Shown here in pieces: positions 1-12,216 of a DNA stretch of 64,000 bases. Origin of the DNA: Diplosphaera chodatii (taxonomy: Eukaryota; Chlorophyta; Trebouxiophyceae; Prasiolales; Stichococcaceae). Location: positions 1,240,001 to 1,304,000 of the forward strand of contig JAALGY010000023.1 of assembly GCA_032358165.1 (NCBI GenBank). Direction: 5' to 3'. How positions within the stretch are numbered: position 1 is the stretch's first letter; the number at the start of each line of letters is the position of its first letter. The translations under genes were made by a program, and so were the position numbers. The notes under the pieces are model-generated. The model searched no databases and was not told the origin of the DNA. It saw nothing but the letters and a program-made list of their open reading frames with translations.

Positions 1-64
1 GCAAGCCTTGCATGGCACCGCAGCAGGGAAGCTGCATGGGGTTCATGCGGCATGCACGGTGTAC

Positions 65-705
65 CTGTCAATGACGGCTGCCGACTCAGGGCCGGCATTG
101 AGCGTGGGGTGGTCTGTGCGGATCATTACGCGGCGGCGGCATTCTCCAAAGTCCGTCGCCAGTCGGAGAGTCACGGGTGTAACGTGGGCTGGTCCGCCGC
201 ACGCTGCGCTGCCTACTTGCAGCCATGTGGCCCTCTGGCGCGCATCGAAGTTGCACCTGCAGGTATGACATGACGTCGTGTCAGCAATGTGGGCAAATTG
301 AACATCTACTGACGTCAAGAACATATGACATCCGCTTGGGCCGCCCGTCCACCTGTCGATAACAGTGTTGCGGCCCTTCCGCAGGTGCCGCGCCGCCGCC
401 ACCTCGCAGCTGCGGCGGTCGCCCAGCGCGTCCTGGGACACGACTGCCCAGCCCTCATGGCGCAGGCGCGCCGCCAGCGTCGACTTGCCGGAGCCGGGGA
501 TGCCCACCAGCACCAGGAGCAGCGGCCGCTGGGCTTCTGGGGCCACTGGGGTTGGCAGAGTATCATCTCTGGGTGCGTCGCCACTTCCGTCGTCATTTCC
601 GAACACTCCGTCTTCGAGCATTACGGTGCTGCCACATGGACCACAGTCCACCTCCTTGTCTGCCCCGACGCTACCACCGAGATCACACTTGGAGCACAAC
701 TGCAC
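65..705 (-). CDS. Aprataxin/bHLH140-like P-loop kinase, 5' part (runs off left edge)
   Basis: Two exons are visible, 353-705 and 65-256, joined by an intron with donor GACAG|gt and acceptor ctgcag. The splice completes the phrase IDR-CNFD. The protein has a Walker A motif (VGIPGSGKST, about residues 68-77), a following VSQDALG segment, NTVIDRCNFDARQR, and an FGECRRR...RTDHPTL segment. These are typical of the polynucleotide-kinase-like AAA_33 domain at the N terminus of plant aprataxin-like/bHLH140 proteins, which usually continue into macro and HIT domains. Those later domains lie outside the window, so this is a partial gene. The chosen ATG (703-705) gives an N-terminal stretch of about 60 poorly conserved residues before the P-loop. 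The second exon ends at a good donor (position 64), so the gene continues to the left. The likely role is a nucleotide/polynucleotide kinase linked to DNA end repair. The family assignment is firm; the exact function is inferred. Confidence 0.75.
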
Positions 706-1637
706 TCATGAACCGCAATCACGCAATTTATTGCGGCGCACCAATGTTGACCAGGGCGCCATAATCACCGCAGTGGTCCATCTGCGTGTGGCAATTCTGT
801 GGACGAAGATGTTACCAATGGCGCAGCCAACATGTTTGTGCCAGGTCAGCTCTGCACGTGGTCGCATCCGTGCAGAAGTCGTCATGGACGAGTTACCGCA
901 CGCCCCGGGCCTCATTGATCAGCTCTGTCGCACGCAAACTTCCCGTTTCTGGTCACAATATCAGACCCTGCGGAGCTGCCGCGGGCATGTCTGGACGGAA
1001 CTGACTCGTCCAAGGCCTTGTCAGTCCCGGGCAGGTAGGCCGCTGCGCAGCGTGCTGTGCGCTCAGATGCTCCACAATACCTACTAAAGCCTGCATGAGC
1101 TGCCGCACACGTATAGTGGCGTTCATGCGGAAGCTTACTATTGGGTAACGACACCCAATATCCGCAAGCTGGCCTGCATATCTGCTGTTGTTCCGCGGCA
1201 GCTATCAGATGGAGGGAGCGCTTCATCCTAGCGCGAACGTCGTGATCGTGGTTTGCACATTTGCTGTGCACGCACGCTGTTCCGGAAGCTCCGGGGTTTA
1301 GCACTTGTCCAGCCCTTACTGCACAGGCGGACCGAGGTGCCGCCGCTGTGGCAATGCCCACAGATCACGGCGCACTCCGGGCCCAATGGCGCCACAGGCA
1401 GACTGACCGAAGCGGCTGTTGGCTGACAACTGGGTATTCGCCGGGGTGCAGCACAAGACACAGCAAGGGTCGCTTCACGCCAAGATCTCAGAAACGCTGC
1501 TCGAGACCGTGCAGCGCTTGCTAGGACCCTGTTGGACGCGTGCCTGGTGTACTGCGGAGCTTACAGACGCCTGGTTGCATGCAGGTGCGGCAACCACCGG
1601 ACCCTGCAACCGGCAGGAGCTTGGGAGTGGCGGCAGC
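706..1637. other. Divergent intergenic region
   Basis: About 930 bases separate the starts of the P-loop kinase gene (-) and the PCMT-BTB gene (+). No open frame here resembles a known protein. It must contain both promoters and 5' UTRs, but I see no clear TATA box or other recognisable element. Confidence 0.5.
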
Positions 1638-4600
1638 ATGGCAGGCCGCGCTGAGGCTGAGGCGGCGCACCGCTGGGCACGCTACGCGGAGGACTTCGAG
1701 CCGGACGAGGACGAGATGCCGGACGTGGGCGGTGATGACGGCAACAACCCGGACAGCGACCCCGAGGAGGAAGAGGAGGGGGACCCACAGGCGTGCAGCT
1801 GGCTGTCATAGTACACTTGATGTCGATGCTCAACGCACGGTGGCGTGGCGGCTTGCTTCGTCCTTCCGCCCCTCCGACAGGACCTGCAGCTGGCCACTTT
1901 GCAGTGATCAAGCGCGGTCGATGCACTGCCCTGCTGCAAGGAGGGGGAGGGTTGTAGCGTGTGCTGCACGCCGCTGACGCCTGGGGATGCTGACCGGGCG
2001 CAGGCGATGGGGCTGGGCTGGATCCCGGGCGACGCGCGGCGGGCGGTTGGCGACCGGCGGCTGCCGCTGCAGCAGTTCCTGCGGCTGATGGCGGGCGCCC
2101 GCATGATGGACCGCCCCGCCGTCGCCAGCAGCAACGACGACCTGGTGTCCCACCTCCGGAAGACCGGCGCCATCAAGCAGTGAGCAGCTGGTTGATCGCC
2201 GCTCGTGCTGGTGCTGCACTTGCCTGCGCCGCCGGTGCCACAGTGGACAGCGCTGCTCAGCTGCTGATGCCATGCCGCACAGACGAGGCATGAGAGGGGC
2301 CGCCTCCTGATGCTGCAGTGAGACTGTGGCGCGGGCGCTGCGGGTGTGCGCCCGGGACCGCTTTGTGCCACGGGAGCATGTGGTGAGAGGCGCGATCGTG
2401 CATTGATCAACCGTGTCTAGCCACATGATCAGGGCTACTGGACACAAGCAAATTTAGCTAGCGTTAGGGCGGGATGCTGATGTGGCCAGGGTGAGGCGCT
2501 GGCGGACACGCCCATCCGGCTGGCGTCGCTGGAGTTCAACATCTCGGCGCCCCACATGCACGCCACCTGCCTGGAGGCCCTGCAGCTGCAGCCCGGCGAC
2601 AGGCGAGACAGTCCTCCACATGAGTGCTGGGTTTTCGGTGGTGTTGCCTGTGACCCGAAAGGACTGTGTACAGGGTCGTGCTTCTCGATGTGTGTACACT
2701 TCGATGGTATGCTGTCTGCGGCGCATTGCTATCCTCAGCATGTCAGCTCACCTGCCATTTGCGACACAGGTTCCTGGACGTGGGCAGTGGCTGCGGCGTG
2801 CTGACCGCTGCTGCTGGGTTCCTGGTGGGGCGCTCCGGCACCTCTGTGGGCATCGACATCAAGGTCAGGAGTGCGATGCGCAGCCCGGTGCCTTTTTGTG
2901 CCAGCCCGCCACTGTGTTGCCCTGCAGACTACATTTGCACGCTGTATATATACAGCTTTGCACATCTGGCCTCTGATGCTGAGCATGCCCGATTTGCACG
3001 CAGCCCTGCGCGGTGGAGCTGGGTCGTGCCAATGTCCGGCGGCTGGCGCAGGAAGACCGGGACTTTGCGGAAGCCGCCGCGCCGATGAGCTTCTACGTCC
3101 ACAACGTCTTCATCCCCACTGCCAAGCACAAGGCGCGCCACGCTGGACCTGTTGCTGCCAAGTAGCAGGCATGAGCTGGTGCTGCAGAGTAGTTTGCGCC
3201 AAGTGTGGGCTGACAGCCTGGATGTGACGATATACTGCTGCGGCTGCCTGCAGGGCCAGTATGACAAGGTGCATGTGGGCGCGGCCTGCCAGCCGGACCG
3301 CCTGGCCTCCCTCGTTGCGCTGCTGGGCCCCAAGGTGCTTGCTTGTAGCACTCCCAGCCAGTTTCCTGCCATGCTGCACTACATCAGCCCTGAGCCACGC
3401 AGAAATGTCGTGCATGCTGCTTAGCGTGGGATTGTAAGCCTCCTCCTACCGCTGCAGGGTGGCCTGATCGTGACGCCCTGCGGCTCGGATCTGCGGCTCA
3501 TCACAGTGAGCCCTACGGGCGCCATGTCGCAGAAAGTCATCAGCCAAGTTCGCTACTCCGACCTTGAGGTGTCTGCCCTGCCTTCGGCTCCCTGAAGTCA
3601 GCAACTGCATTTTGCGCCACGTACAGCTGGCGGACATACGCAACTCATGATCCGGCTGCAAGTGTCATCATACTGTGTCGGCTACTGCCATTGCCTCCTT
3701 CAAGTTGAGTTGCGCTGCTGGCAGCAGGCCTGTCTGCGCAGAGACCGCAACTGCATCAGTTGCACAGCGTCGCTCGAACACGGCTGACCGCCGCTGCCGG
3801 CACATCGGCAGGTGCCCACGGACGCGGAGATAGTGGCGGCGATGGTGGCGGACCACCGCGCGTCCCGCACCATGCCCCCCGCCTCGCCCTCCTCCTTTGC
3901 CGCGGACTGCGCCGCGATCCTGGGCCCCAACCGCAGCGCGTCCCTCGGTAGCGGCCGCCGGCAGTCCACCGACTCGGACTGCTCCGCCGCCACCCCACGC
4001 TCGCTGAGCCGCTCCAGCTACAGGTGTGCTGCTGCTGCCATGTCGCCGGAGCGAGCCTGTGCAGTGAAGGCCCTTCACCTCAGGACATGAAACCACCGCA
4101 ATGCACCAGTGTTCCGGGCTGTAGGTCTGGGCCCGCTGCCTTCGGCAGGTCCGCTCAGGCGGGGGGCGAGGTGGCGGGGGACGAGGGGGACAGCGCGCCC
4201 GCGTGGGTGCCCGCCCCCATGAAGCGCCTCACCAAGCTGCTCACCTCCTGCAGCAGCCCGAGCTTCAAGACAGGTGCCACAGGGGCGCTGCCTGTCGGGG
4301 TTGCCCACTAGGAGCAGTGTCTGGCAGCCCTGCAAGTGTCGAGCAGGATTTGCTGTCTCACAGTCCAGTGCCACGTGTGCTTGCCTTTGTTGGCGTGCAC
4401 AGGCATGCTGCATGCGCGTCAGGCCGGCATGTGGTGACGGCCAGTGCCAGCGACCTGCACACTTCGGTAATTGCAGGTTTCAAACAGCTTCGAAGGCATA
4501 TCGAACAATCCTCCTGTGAACTTGATGCAGCCAAGACACCCATCGGCAGCCTGGGCGCCGCTTCGTCCATGTCCAGCACGTGCGGCATGATGCTGGACGA

Positions 4601-6297
4601 CGCCTCTGAGGGCAGCGGCCAGGCAGCGGAGCAGGTGAGAGTGGCTCAACGAGTGCCCAGCACTAGCATAACCTTGCATCCGCTTGACTCAAGTGGCATG
4701 CTTGCCGACACTTGGAGCTGACCTGGACGCAGCCTCCCTCAGCTGAGCATGTGCGACAATTTCCAGTCCGAGCTGCCTGCCTCACAGGGGCTGTGGTCGA
4801 TGTTGCAGGATGGTGTGGAGATGGGGCTGGACCAGGCGGTGCTGGGCCCCGCAGACGCACTGCTGCTTGGCAGCAATTGGGAGCTGCCCGTGCACTGGTG
4901 CGCCCGCACCTCCCAGACCCACGCCGCCGGTTGCTGGTCTCCCCAATCCACCATTGTGCGCTTACAGGCCTGCAACAAGATCTTGCAGCATGCGCTGGGG
5001 TGCAGCCACTACCTTCCGCATGGCTGCCTCATCTCATGTGCTCTCCTCCCACACCTGCATAAGAGCTCAGGCTGGGACTCCTCGGCAGGAGGCTGTGAAG
5101 TACTGTGTGTTGCAGTGGCCCGACTGTGACATCCTGTCGGCGCGCGTGTATGGACCCAGGTAGCGGTGTTGGCTCGCTGCAGGGCCGTGCTGCGGGAGCG
5201 GTGCGAGCACTGCCGCGCGCGCAGCAGCAGCGGGATGCGCGACGCCGGGGAGCCGCGCGTGCGGGCGCCCGACGCCAGCCCCCAGGCAGCCGCTTCCTGC
5301 TTCGTCGACTTCCTGTACTCCGACCGCCTCACGGCCGACCCCTCGAACGCCCAGGTGCCACACCCTGCGTGCCGCTTCTCGACACGAACACCGCATCCAC
5401 CCTGTGAGCCGCTCTTCGCTCTGAAGGGTCGTGTTTTTCCAACTAGTATGCAGCAGGACACTCTGTCACATCGACACTGCTTTGTGGAGCTCACGGGTGT
5501 TGTCCGTGGCTGCAGGGGCTGGTGGACGTGCTGCATGCGGCCATGTACTTTGGGGCGCCGCGGCTGGTGGCCCTCACCGAGGCCGCCCTGGCCGCGCTGC
5601 TGCGCGCCGAACCATCAGCCGACTTCGGTGAGCACTGTCGCCTCTGCACTGGCAGCAACTCGTGTCGAGCCAGTGCTCACATGTTGCTCACCTATCGACT
5701 GCTGCATGCTCGTTGAGCCTTATGGGCGGCAGATACGCCATTGACACTGCCTGATGAGGACGGAGGCGTCAAATGCCGCTGCTGAGGTGCAGACCCTGTC
5801 GAGGCGGCGCCGGCGCTGCTGGCCCTGGCGGATGACAACGGGCTCGCGACGCTGGCCGTAGCTGCTGCAGACTTCTGCGTGCATGCTCACGCACAGGCGA
5901 GCGTCCCTGCTTGGGATCTTGACTGCAGTAGGGTAGGGCAGGACGGGGCTGATGTGAGCCTGGTCACCAGCTGAGTTTGCCCGGTCGCCGGCTACAGGGT
6001 GCACAGCGACCGTGCCCTTTCTGCCCTGCTGCAGGTGTCCCACACCCAGGGGTATGCAGCACTATCAAAGCGGCAAACAGATTTGATCACTGCCGAGGCG
6101 TGCACAGCGCTGGCTCAATTTCAGAAAGCCCTGCAGGTGTTTGCAGATGCATTTGTGGGTATGTCCTGTCTGCTGCAAGCTATTGGGTCTGCTGTGCATG
6201 GTGTCGTTCCGATTGAGTTTGTGATTGAGATTTCATCTTGCTGCTGCAGGATGTATCTGACCGGCGGATGCTTCCAGAACCTGACAACTACTTCTGA
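1638..6297 (+). CDS. Protein-L-isoaspartate O-methyltransferase fused to a BTB domain
   Basis: This is an 18-exon model. Exons: 1638-1790, 2004-2179, 2319-2382, 2490-2602, 2770-2863, 3004-3132, 3254-3334, 3458-3568, 3812-4023, 4149-4273, 4477-4633, 4743-4889, 5116-5159, 5183-5353, 5516-5627, 5793-5895, 6034-6135, 6250-6297. After an acidic N terminus comes a complete PCMT domain, with SSNDDLVSHLRKTGAIK, RFVPREH, NISAPHMHA and the AdoMet-binding motif RFLDVGSGCGVLTA. This enzyme class methylates age-damaged isoaspartyl residues for repair. A Ser-rich linker (exons 9-11) follows, then a BTB-type segment (VYGPRAVLRERCEH, FVDFLYSDRL, DVLHAAMYFGAPRL). BTB domains usually bind CUL3. Four introns appear to use GC donors (after 1790, 2602, 3132 and 5895), and one intron (5160-5182) would be only 23 nt. 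The boundary of exon 12 is the least certain. The PCMT and BTB halves share one continuous chain of compatible splice phases, so I read them as one gene. Confidence 0.8.
5160..5182 (+). other. Apparent 23-nt intron in the BTB region
   Basis: The sequence begins gtagcg and ends gctgcag. Read through, it gives an in-frame stop (CCC AGG TAG). Removing exactly these 23 bases yields VYGPR-AVLRERCEH, which matches the usual BTB phrase of the type VY..HRAVLAARCEHF. The length is far below normal intron size, so it is either a real ultra-short intron or a sequencing or assembly error in an exon. Confidence 0.5.
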
Positions 6298-7088
6298 CAT
6301 CTGCAAGATGCACACGCACAGCACTAAGGGGCGTCCTCCATTCGTAGAATAGCCCGAAGCATACTGAGAGCCGGCAAGGCGGCAGCAGACTGACCAGCAA
6401 TCGTCGGTAACCGCACATCATGGGGATGACCATCAAGTGCAACATTAGCAAGTGCTTGCGCTTGCTCCAAGACCATCACACACATTCTGCAGCATTGTGT
6501 CTGCAATTTCGTCCTTGTTCTGACAATGCTTGCCTGCCACTGGGCAGGCATGCAGTATCATTAGACCAGGCTGGCAGCTGAGCTTCCTGCCCTTGCTGGT
6601 TGTTTACATGTATCATCAGCACCAGTAGTCCAGAGGCAACTGTGGTGTGGCGCCTTCCTACTGCTATGCAGCAGGCGTCGCTGCTGCTCGTGTTTGCCTC
6701 TGGCTGCTGAGGATCTGTACGCTTGAAGCATGGGGTGTATGACTGGCATCCAAAGCAGGTTTCTAGCTGCTTGCCTTCAGCCCCGCTGCAGGTGCTGTAT
6801 TTGTTTTCTTCTGGTACATGTTGGCGTTCGCACATGTCAGTGGTGTTCTCGTTGCGTTGCATGCAGATGGCTCATGCAAGTGTCTTAAGTGTGTAGTCAT
6901 TCGACCCTTAACATTGCCAGAAACAGTCACTTGGACAACAGAAGAGCTTCCACATGGCCCGTGTTGGCATGCACTGTATACCTTGCCACAGTTGCAGCCA
7001 GCAACACCCTCCGATTGCAAGGACTCCCTAGCATTCTGAAAACCCAGCTTCACTCCCTGACACCTCCAGAACCCTGCCGGCCAGGCTG
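6298..7088. other. Convergent intergenic region
   Basis: This lies between the stop codons of the PCMT-BTB gene (+) and TGD4 (-). It should contain both 3' UTRs. It is less GC-rich than the flanking exons, and I found no recognisable gene or repeat. Confidence 0.5.
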
Positions 7089-10000
7089 TCAGCACAGCCG
7101 CAGCTCAGCGAGCGCCTCCCGGCGCGCGGGCGACCACCAGAGGCAGGCGCGACCGGAGCCGCCCGTGTTGGGCAGCACGTAGTCCAGGCCGAACACGCGC
7201 TCCAGGGGCGCCGGCCTGATGCCCGCCGTCGCGGCCCAGATGCTGCGCAGGCTCGCCCGGTCGCCGTCCGCCTGCACAGCCATGCAAAACCCCACCACAT
7301 TCCCACCCAAAGTCTACAACCCAGGTGGACCAGACCCTCGATCGCCACCAGGTGAGGATGTCACGGGAGGCGCAGTTGACCGGGCATTTCCGGGGTGTGC
7401 CACAAACATGGTACTGTACGGCACTGAGGACGGACCGGTGAGTAGCCCCCGGGCACGTGCAGCGAGAACCGCAGGTCGGCACGTGCACGCAAAGGCCCCA
7501 CCAGCTGCTGTGCCATGGAGACGTTTGCAGCATGCCTGCAAGACAAGCCACAGCAATGGTCAAGCGTAGGGGCCCACCTTGCATGAGCAAACACAGCAGC
7601 AACGGCCCGCACCACGCCACAAGACAGGCAGGGGCCGGTAGACTGTTGCAACTGAGGTCGCAAACTAGTTTGTACCAGATGTTACGGCCCTCCAGGGCGA
7701 AGGCGCGGTGCGCCCGCAGCGCCCCATCTCCGCCGCCGCTGCTGCTGACGCTGTCGCACAGCCCGCCGCCGCCTGCGCAGCATGGGGCAAGCTTCACGCC
7801 GTGCCCCCATGACCAATAGTCAGCATGCATCAACGCCTCGCAGCCGGGTCCAGCATACGAAGGCAGTGGCTGCCGCAGCCCGCCCACGCACCGACGTGCT
7901 GCGACGTCATGCCGGCGTCCAGCCGCAGCGACAGGGAGGTGAAGTCAAGCAGCGGCCGCGTGAAGCGGCCCAGCTGCGCGGACACGCCGGCGCTCGCAAA
8001 GATGCGCAGCGTCGTCTCCCGCAGGCACGGGCTCCACGCATTCCTGCAGGTTGTCGAGTCACGTCAACTGGACGGACTTGCTATGCACACCCTCACTGCC
8101 TCCGGCAGCTGGTCCACCCATAGCACCCCCAACTGCTGTCATGTTGGGTGTGTCGTCAGGCCCGACCTGGTGGCACAACACTTCAGCTCCTCCATCATTT
8201 TCAGGGAGGGTGCTCACCTGACGCGTGCCACAAGCGAGCCGTCGGCGGCGGCATCCCCATGCGGGCCATTGCTGCTGGGCGGGGCGCCCTCAGGCTGGCC
8301 GGCCTGCGAGCCGCCAGGGCCGCCCAGCGTCGGCAGCGGCATGCGCGCCAGGCAGCCCACCGCACCGTTGGCCTGCGCACCATTGCAGCCGGGCATCTCT
8401 CTACTCAGACTAGGCTAGCGGATGTGCTGACGCTTCAAGACGTCCACCGCTCAACACCGCTTCAGCAGCGAATCAGCAGCTACACAGCACCCCTGGCAGC
8501 ATATTCACAGACTGAGACGTGGACACAGGACGGACCATGCGGTGCCCACCTTGGCGTAGGGCTGCGCGAGCCAGGGGCTGTAGGGGCGGCGGGGGTGGCG
8601 GGAGCGCCCGCGGCCAATGCCCAGCCGCTCCGCCAGCCCGCCGGCGCGCACCTCCCGCGTGGCCGCAGCCGCCGCCTCGTGCACCCGCTGCAGGGACTGC
8701 GTCGCCCGCTTCATGCCTGCACACGTGCCCGACCGAAGCGAGGAAAGTCACCGCACAGCACACTTGGATGCCCCTTCATGCGCACGCAATGTGCACGGAC
8801 GAGCATGGCGAGACTACCCTCGGTGACCCCTTGACCTCAGCTGTGGATCGTGCGTACAGGCCGACAGGCTGCCGAGCAGCATGGCCTCAAGACTTCTTCT
8901 GGATCCAGATGTTGACGAAAGCAGTGCCATTGGACACCTGACTGCACGCTGCTGGCCTCCGGCAGGGACATGGGAGGCGCCAGGAAGTCCTCGCCATCCG
9001 AGCCCGCCTCAGAGCCCGAGTCCGGTGTGGCGGCTGCGGCACGGTACCTTCGCCACGACTCCCGCGCAGGCAGCCTGCCCCAAGGACACCGCCTTTTGAG
9101 CACATGCAAATCAGGGAGGCGCACGAGGTACCGCAAGAAAGGTCAGGTGCACCTCTGGTGAGAAGGGACCCCGCTTGCTCACGCGCACAGCAGACACTGA
9201 CAGGCCCGGACCTGCTGAGCAGCGGCTTGGTGGCCCACTCGCTTTCGGCGCGCCGTCGGGTGATGACGCCGTGGCTGGTGATCACCGTCTCCAGCGGCTC
9301 CTGCCACATCAAGGACACCCTTTCTCAGCTGCAACATATGGCATATGATAAGCACGACAGGTGCTACTACCAGCAGGCGTACCACATGACCGCATGTGCA
9401 GCTGGCTTCATGCTTCTTTGATACCAGCAGGTCACTATGTGGACTTCAGGGAACACGTGAGAATGTTGCTTACATTGTCGACCTCCCAGAAGCTGTCGTC
9501 CCTGTAGTTGAGGTTGGCAGCAGCGTGTGCAGAGGTCCAGGGGCGGCGCCCGCTGCCGTAATGCCTTGGCCGCGGGCTGCCGCCGCCGGGCTGCCTGCCG
9601 CTTCCTGCCTCCGTGCCGCCCTCCACCAGCTGCAGCGTCCCCGACACGGGCCCATCGCTGCTGCTACCGCTCACTGCAGCCAGGTGCACAAGCCTCACAA
9701 ACCTCCCCCGAGTCTGTGGCGCCATGCATGTGGTAATCTACCGCATCGTTGGAAGTTGGCCTGGGGTGCCGTGCACGACGCTGCTGTCCGCTGGCCCGTG
9801 CGCCCTGGAGTCTGGTGCAGGGCGCACCTTGGCCGGGCACTGGGTCGTAGGCCTGGCCGGCGCCGTCGCCGCCGTCGGCGTCGGGCTGCGCGAAGGCGGG
9901 GGAGGTGCGGGAGCGGGGCGGCGGCGGGCGCCACAGCACCGCCTCCCCCTCCACCGCCACCGCCCCCTGCAGCGACACCAATGCCAACCCCTCGATGGGT

Positions 10001-11565
10001 CGTGCCGTGCAACTCGCAGCCAGCCTCGGTCGCGACACCTCTGCTTTCAGCAGGACGCCTTCATGGCCTGCTGATCCCGCTCAGAAAAGCGCTGTCAGAC
10101 TCCCTACCTGGGCATGCAGCGCTGCGCGCCAGGGACCCGCGGCCGCGGCGGTGCTGTCGAAGGCGGCGGCCTCCTCCGCATCCACCGGCGCCAGGCCGCC
10201 CACCCGCAGCTCCGTCTCCGGAGCATACACCTGCACGGCGTGCAGTGTCTGAATGATATGTTGGGGCAGACCGATCAGCAAGAAATGCTCAGGAAAACAG
10301 CGCACATGTGCGGGTTAGATCGATTGGCATGGCACTGGGGTGCAGATGCATGTCGTGGCCGCAAGTGCCATGGCACTATAAGCTGGGCGAGGGCTGAGGG
10401 GCTCAAGTAGTGCAGGCCGGCGCGGTACTGCAGGCCGTCCGAGCGGTCCTTGGACTTCACATCCAGCGTCGACACCAGCGGGATGCTGTCATACGCCGCA
10501 CTGCTGTCTATATGCTCCTGCGCCAATGTGAGAAGCGGTGCTTCCACGTCACACTCCCTGCAGTCTTGCCAGAACTACATCTACACACCCTGTAGCCATT
10601 AGGGCAGCCAAGCCACGTCTGCAAACACCGATGCGGCACATGCTCTCCGCTGCAGGGCCACCTGGTTCAGCGCGGCGGTGAGCACGATCTCGTGGTCCAG
10701 CACATCCTGCTTCAGCTCGGCGGCGGCCTTGACCGGAGCGCTGCGCCGCAGCGACGCTCCGCCCCTCGCCGCCAGCTGCTCCTGCAGCGCCCGCATGTCC
10801 GCCACCTCCACCAGCGCATTCAGCGTGGTGCCCCTGCACCACGGTTTTAGGGTTCAGCGTGCCGCCATGACGACCGATGAGTTGTACCCTATTGGCGTCT
10901 TGTCTGATCAGGTGATAGTTGTGCACGGGGTTTGCCATCTGCCGCTGCAGCGTCCGCCCTGCAGCGGCTGACCTGCCGAGGCCGAAGCGGGAGCGGGAGG
11001 CGAGGCCGTAGTTGTCGGGCTGGCGCAGCGCCTCCCCGGTGCGGCGCCCCTCGCGGTGCAGCGCCCAGATGCGCTGCGCCCGCGCCCGCCCCAGCAGCAC
11101 CGTCCACCACCCCCGGCCCCCCGCCCGCAGCAGCGCCCGGTCCAGCACCTGCCCGGCGCAGCACCCCTCGCATACTATGCCTTGCATGGCGTCCTGCTGC
11201 TGAGCGGGTTGCAGCGGATCAGGGCACGCTGGTTGCTGCAGGCTACACTTCCAGGAACGCGCGCATCCAGCCACCACTGGGCCTGTCGAGCGGTGTTCGA
11301 TGTCTGTTGCTGGGCTCACCACTCCGCCTTGCGATGCGTTGAAGGCGGGCATGGCAGGAAGCGCGATCGCCTGGAATGCCAGCAGCTGCTGGGCGCGTGA
11401 CAGGCCGCTGGGCGCCGTCTGGGGCGGCGCTGGCGGCTCGCAGGGCAGCAGCTTTGAGGAGCCGTCCAGACTGCGCACGCCGCCAACGGGCTGCCCCCAG
11501 AACTGCGCCGCAATCGCATTGCGCACCTCCTGCCGATTTGTGCGTGCCTCAGGCACCATCACCAT
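7089..11565 (-). CDS. TGD4: TGD4-like phosphatidate-binding protein of the plastid outer envelope
   Basis: This is a multi-exon gene. The start ATG (11563-11565) opens a long first exon with the TGD4 N-terminal pattern QFWGQPV....LDG....P..P........LSRAQQL. Later exons carry GWWTVLLGRARAQRIW (compare plant WLVSLLG...QR), AAYDSIPLVSTLDV with DGLQYRAGLHY, LNYRDDSFWEV, and ASAGVSAQLGRF...DFTSLSLRLDAG. The last exon ends FGLDYVLPN...WSPARREALAELRLC at stop 7089-7091. These segments occur in the same order as in land-plant TGD4, which carries ER-derived phosphatidate into the plastid as part of the TGD lipid import system and has a C-terminal beta-barrel-like region. Alga-specific insertions rich in Gly, Ser and Ala interrupt the conserved blocks. 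Similarity is by remembered motif order, not alignment. Exon edges in the 7.3-9.4 kb part are not all resolved. Confidence 0.75.
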
Positions 11566-12216
11566 GGCTCGCGTCGCTGGATCAGATGTGCGGTGGAGGT
11601 TTGGGCCTAGCCTCCTGCCGTGTGCTCAGCACAGGCTGGACCCCGCATACTGCGTGCCATGCTGTGACAGCCGGTGTCTTAGCATGGTGCCCGCCAGCAT
11701 TGCCGACATCAAACCTTTCAATTGCTGAGCAGCAACACCTTCAGGTTATCGCCGCGCAATCATTGATCGCTTGCGCAATGCGCCCAACAGTGCAGCATGA
11801 TCGGCCTGGCCTGTTGAATGATCTAAATCACGGCTGAGACCACGGCCTACAGACTATGATGATCAAGACGATACACCTGCTGAAACAAAATGATAGGCGC
11901 ATACAAGACCTGATACGAGGGAGAGCGCAGAGACGCTAGGCCGTGAAGATGGGTTGGCACTACACGGGAAACACACAACGGTGAGGGTCGGTCCTGGCGC
12001 AAGCAACATCCAATGCGAGTAAGACAGGTTGTCCACAGCGCAGGAATGCATGAACTGGGCTTGGGTGTTCAGGTGAGAAATTGCACAAGTTGCAGTACTT
12101 TTGCAGGTGTAATGTCAGTGCAGATCAAGCCAGTCTTGGTCTGACCAACTCACTTCCAAAATTCCACACCGCACAATATGTCAGCAGAAATCCAGCAGAA
12201 GGCTGGCAAGTGAACC
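11566..12216. other. Divergent intergenic region
   Basis: About 650 bases lie between the TGD4 start (-) and the ZNHIT2 start (+). The part around 11.7-12.1 kb is noticeably more AT-rich than the exons. No gene or defined regulatory motif was recognised. Confidence 0.5.

Noticed and set aside
9396..10256. Pro-rich 286-codon plus-strand frame
   Set aside because: It is a shadow of TGD4 minus-strand exons and introns. It carries poly-Pro runs created by Gly codons on the other strand.
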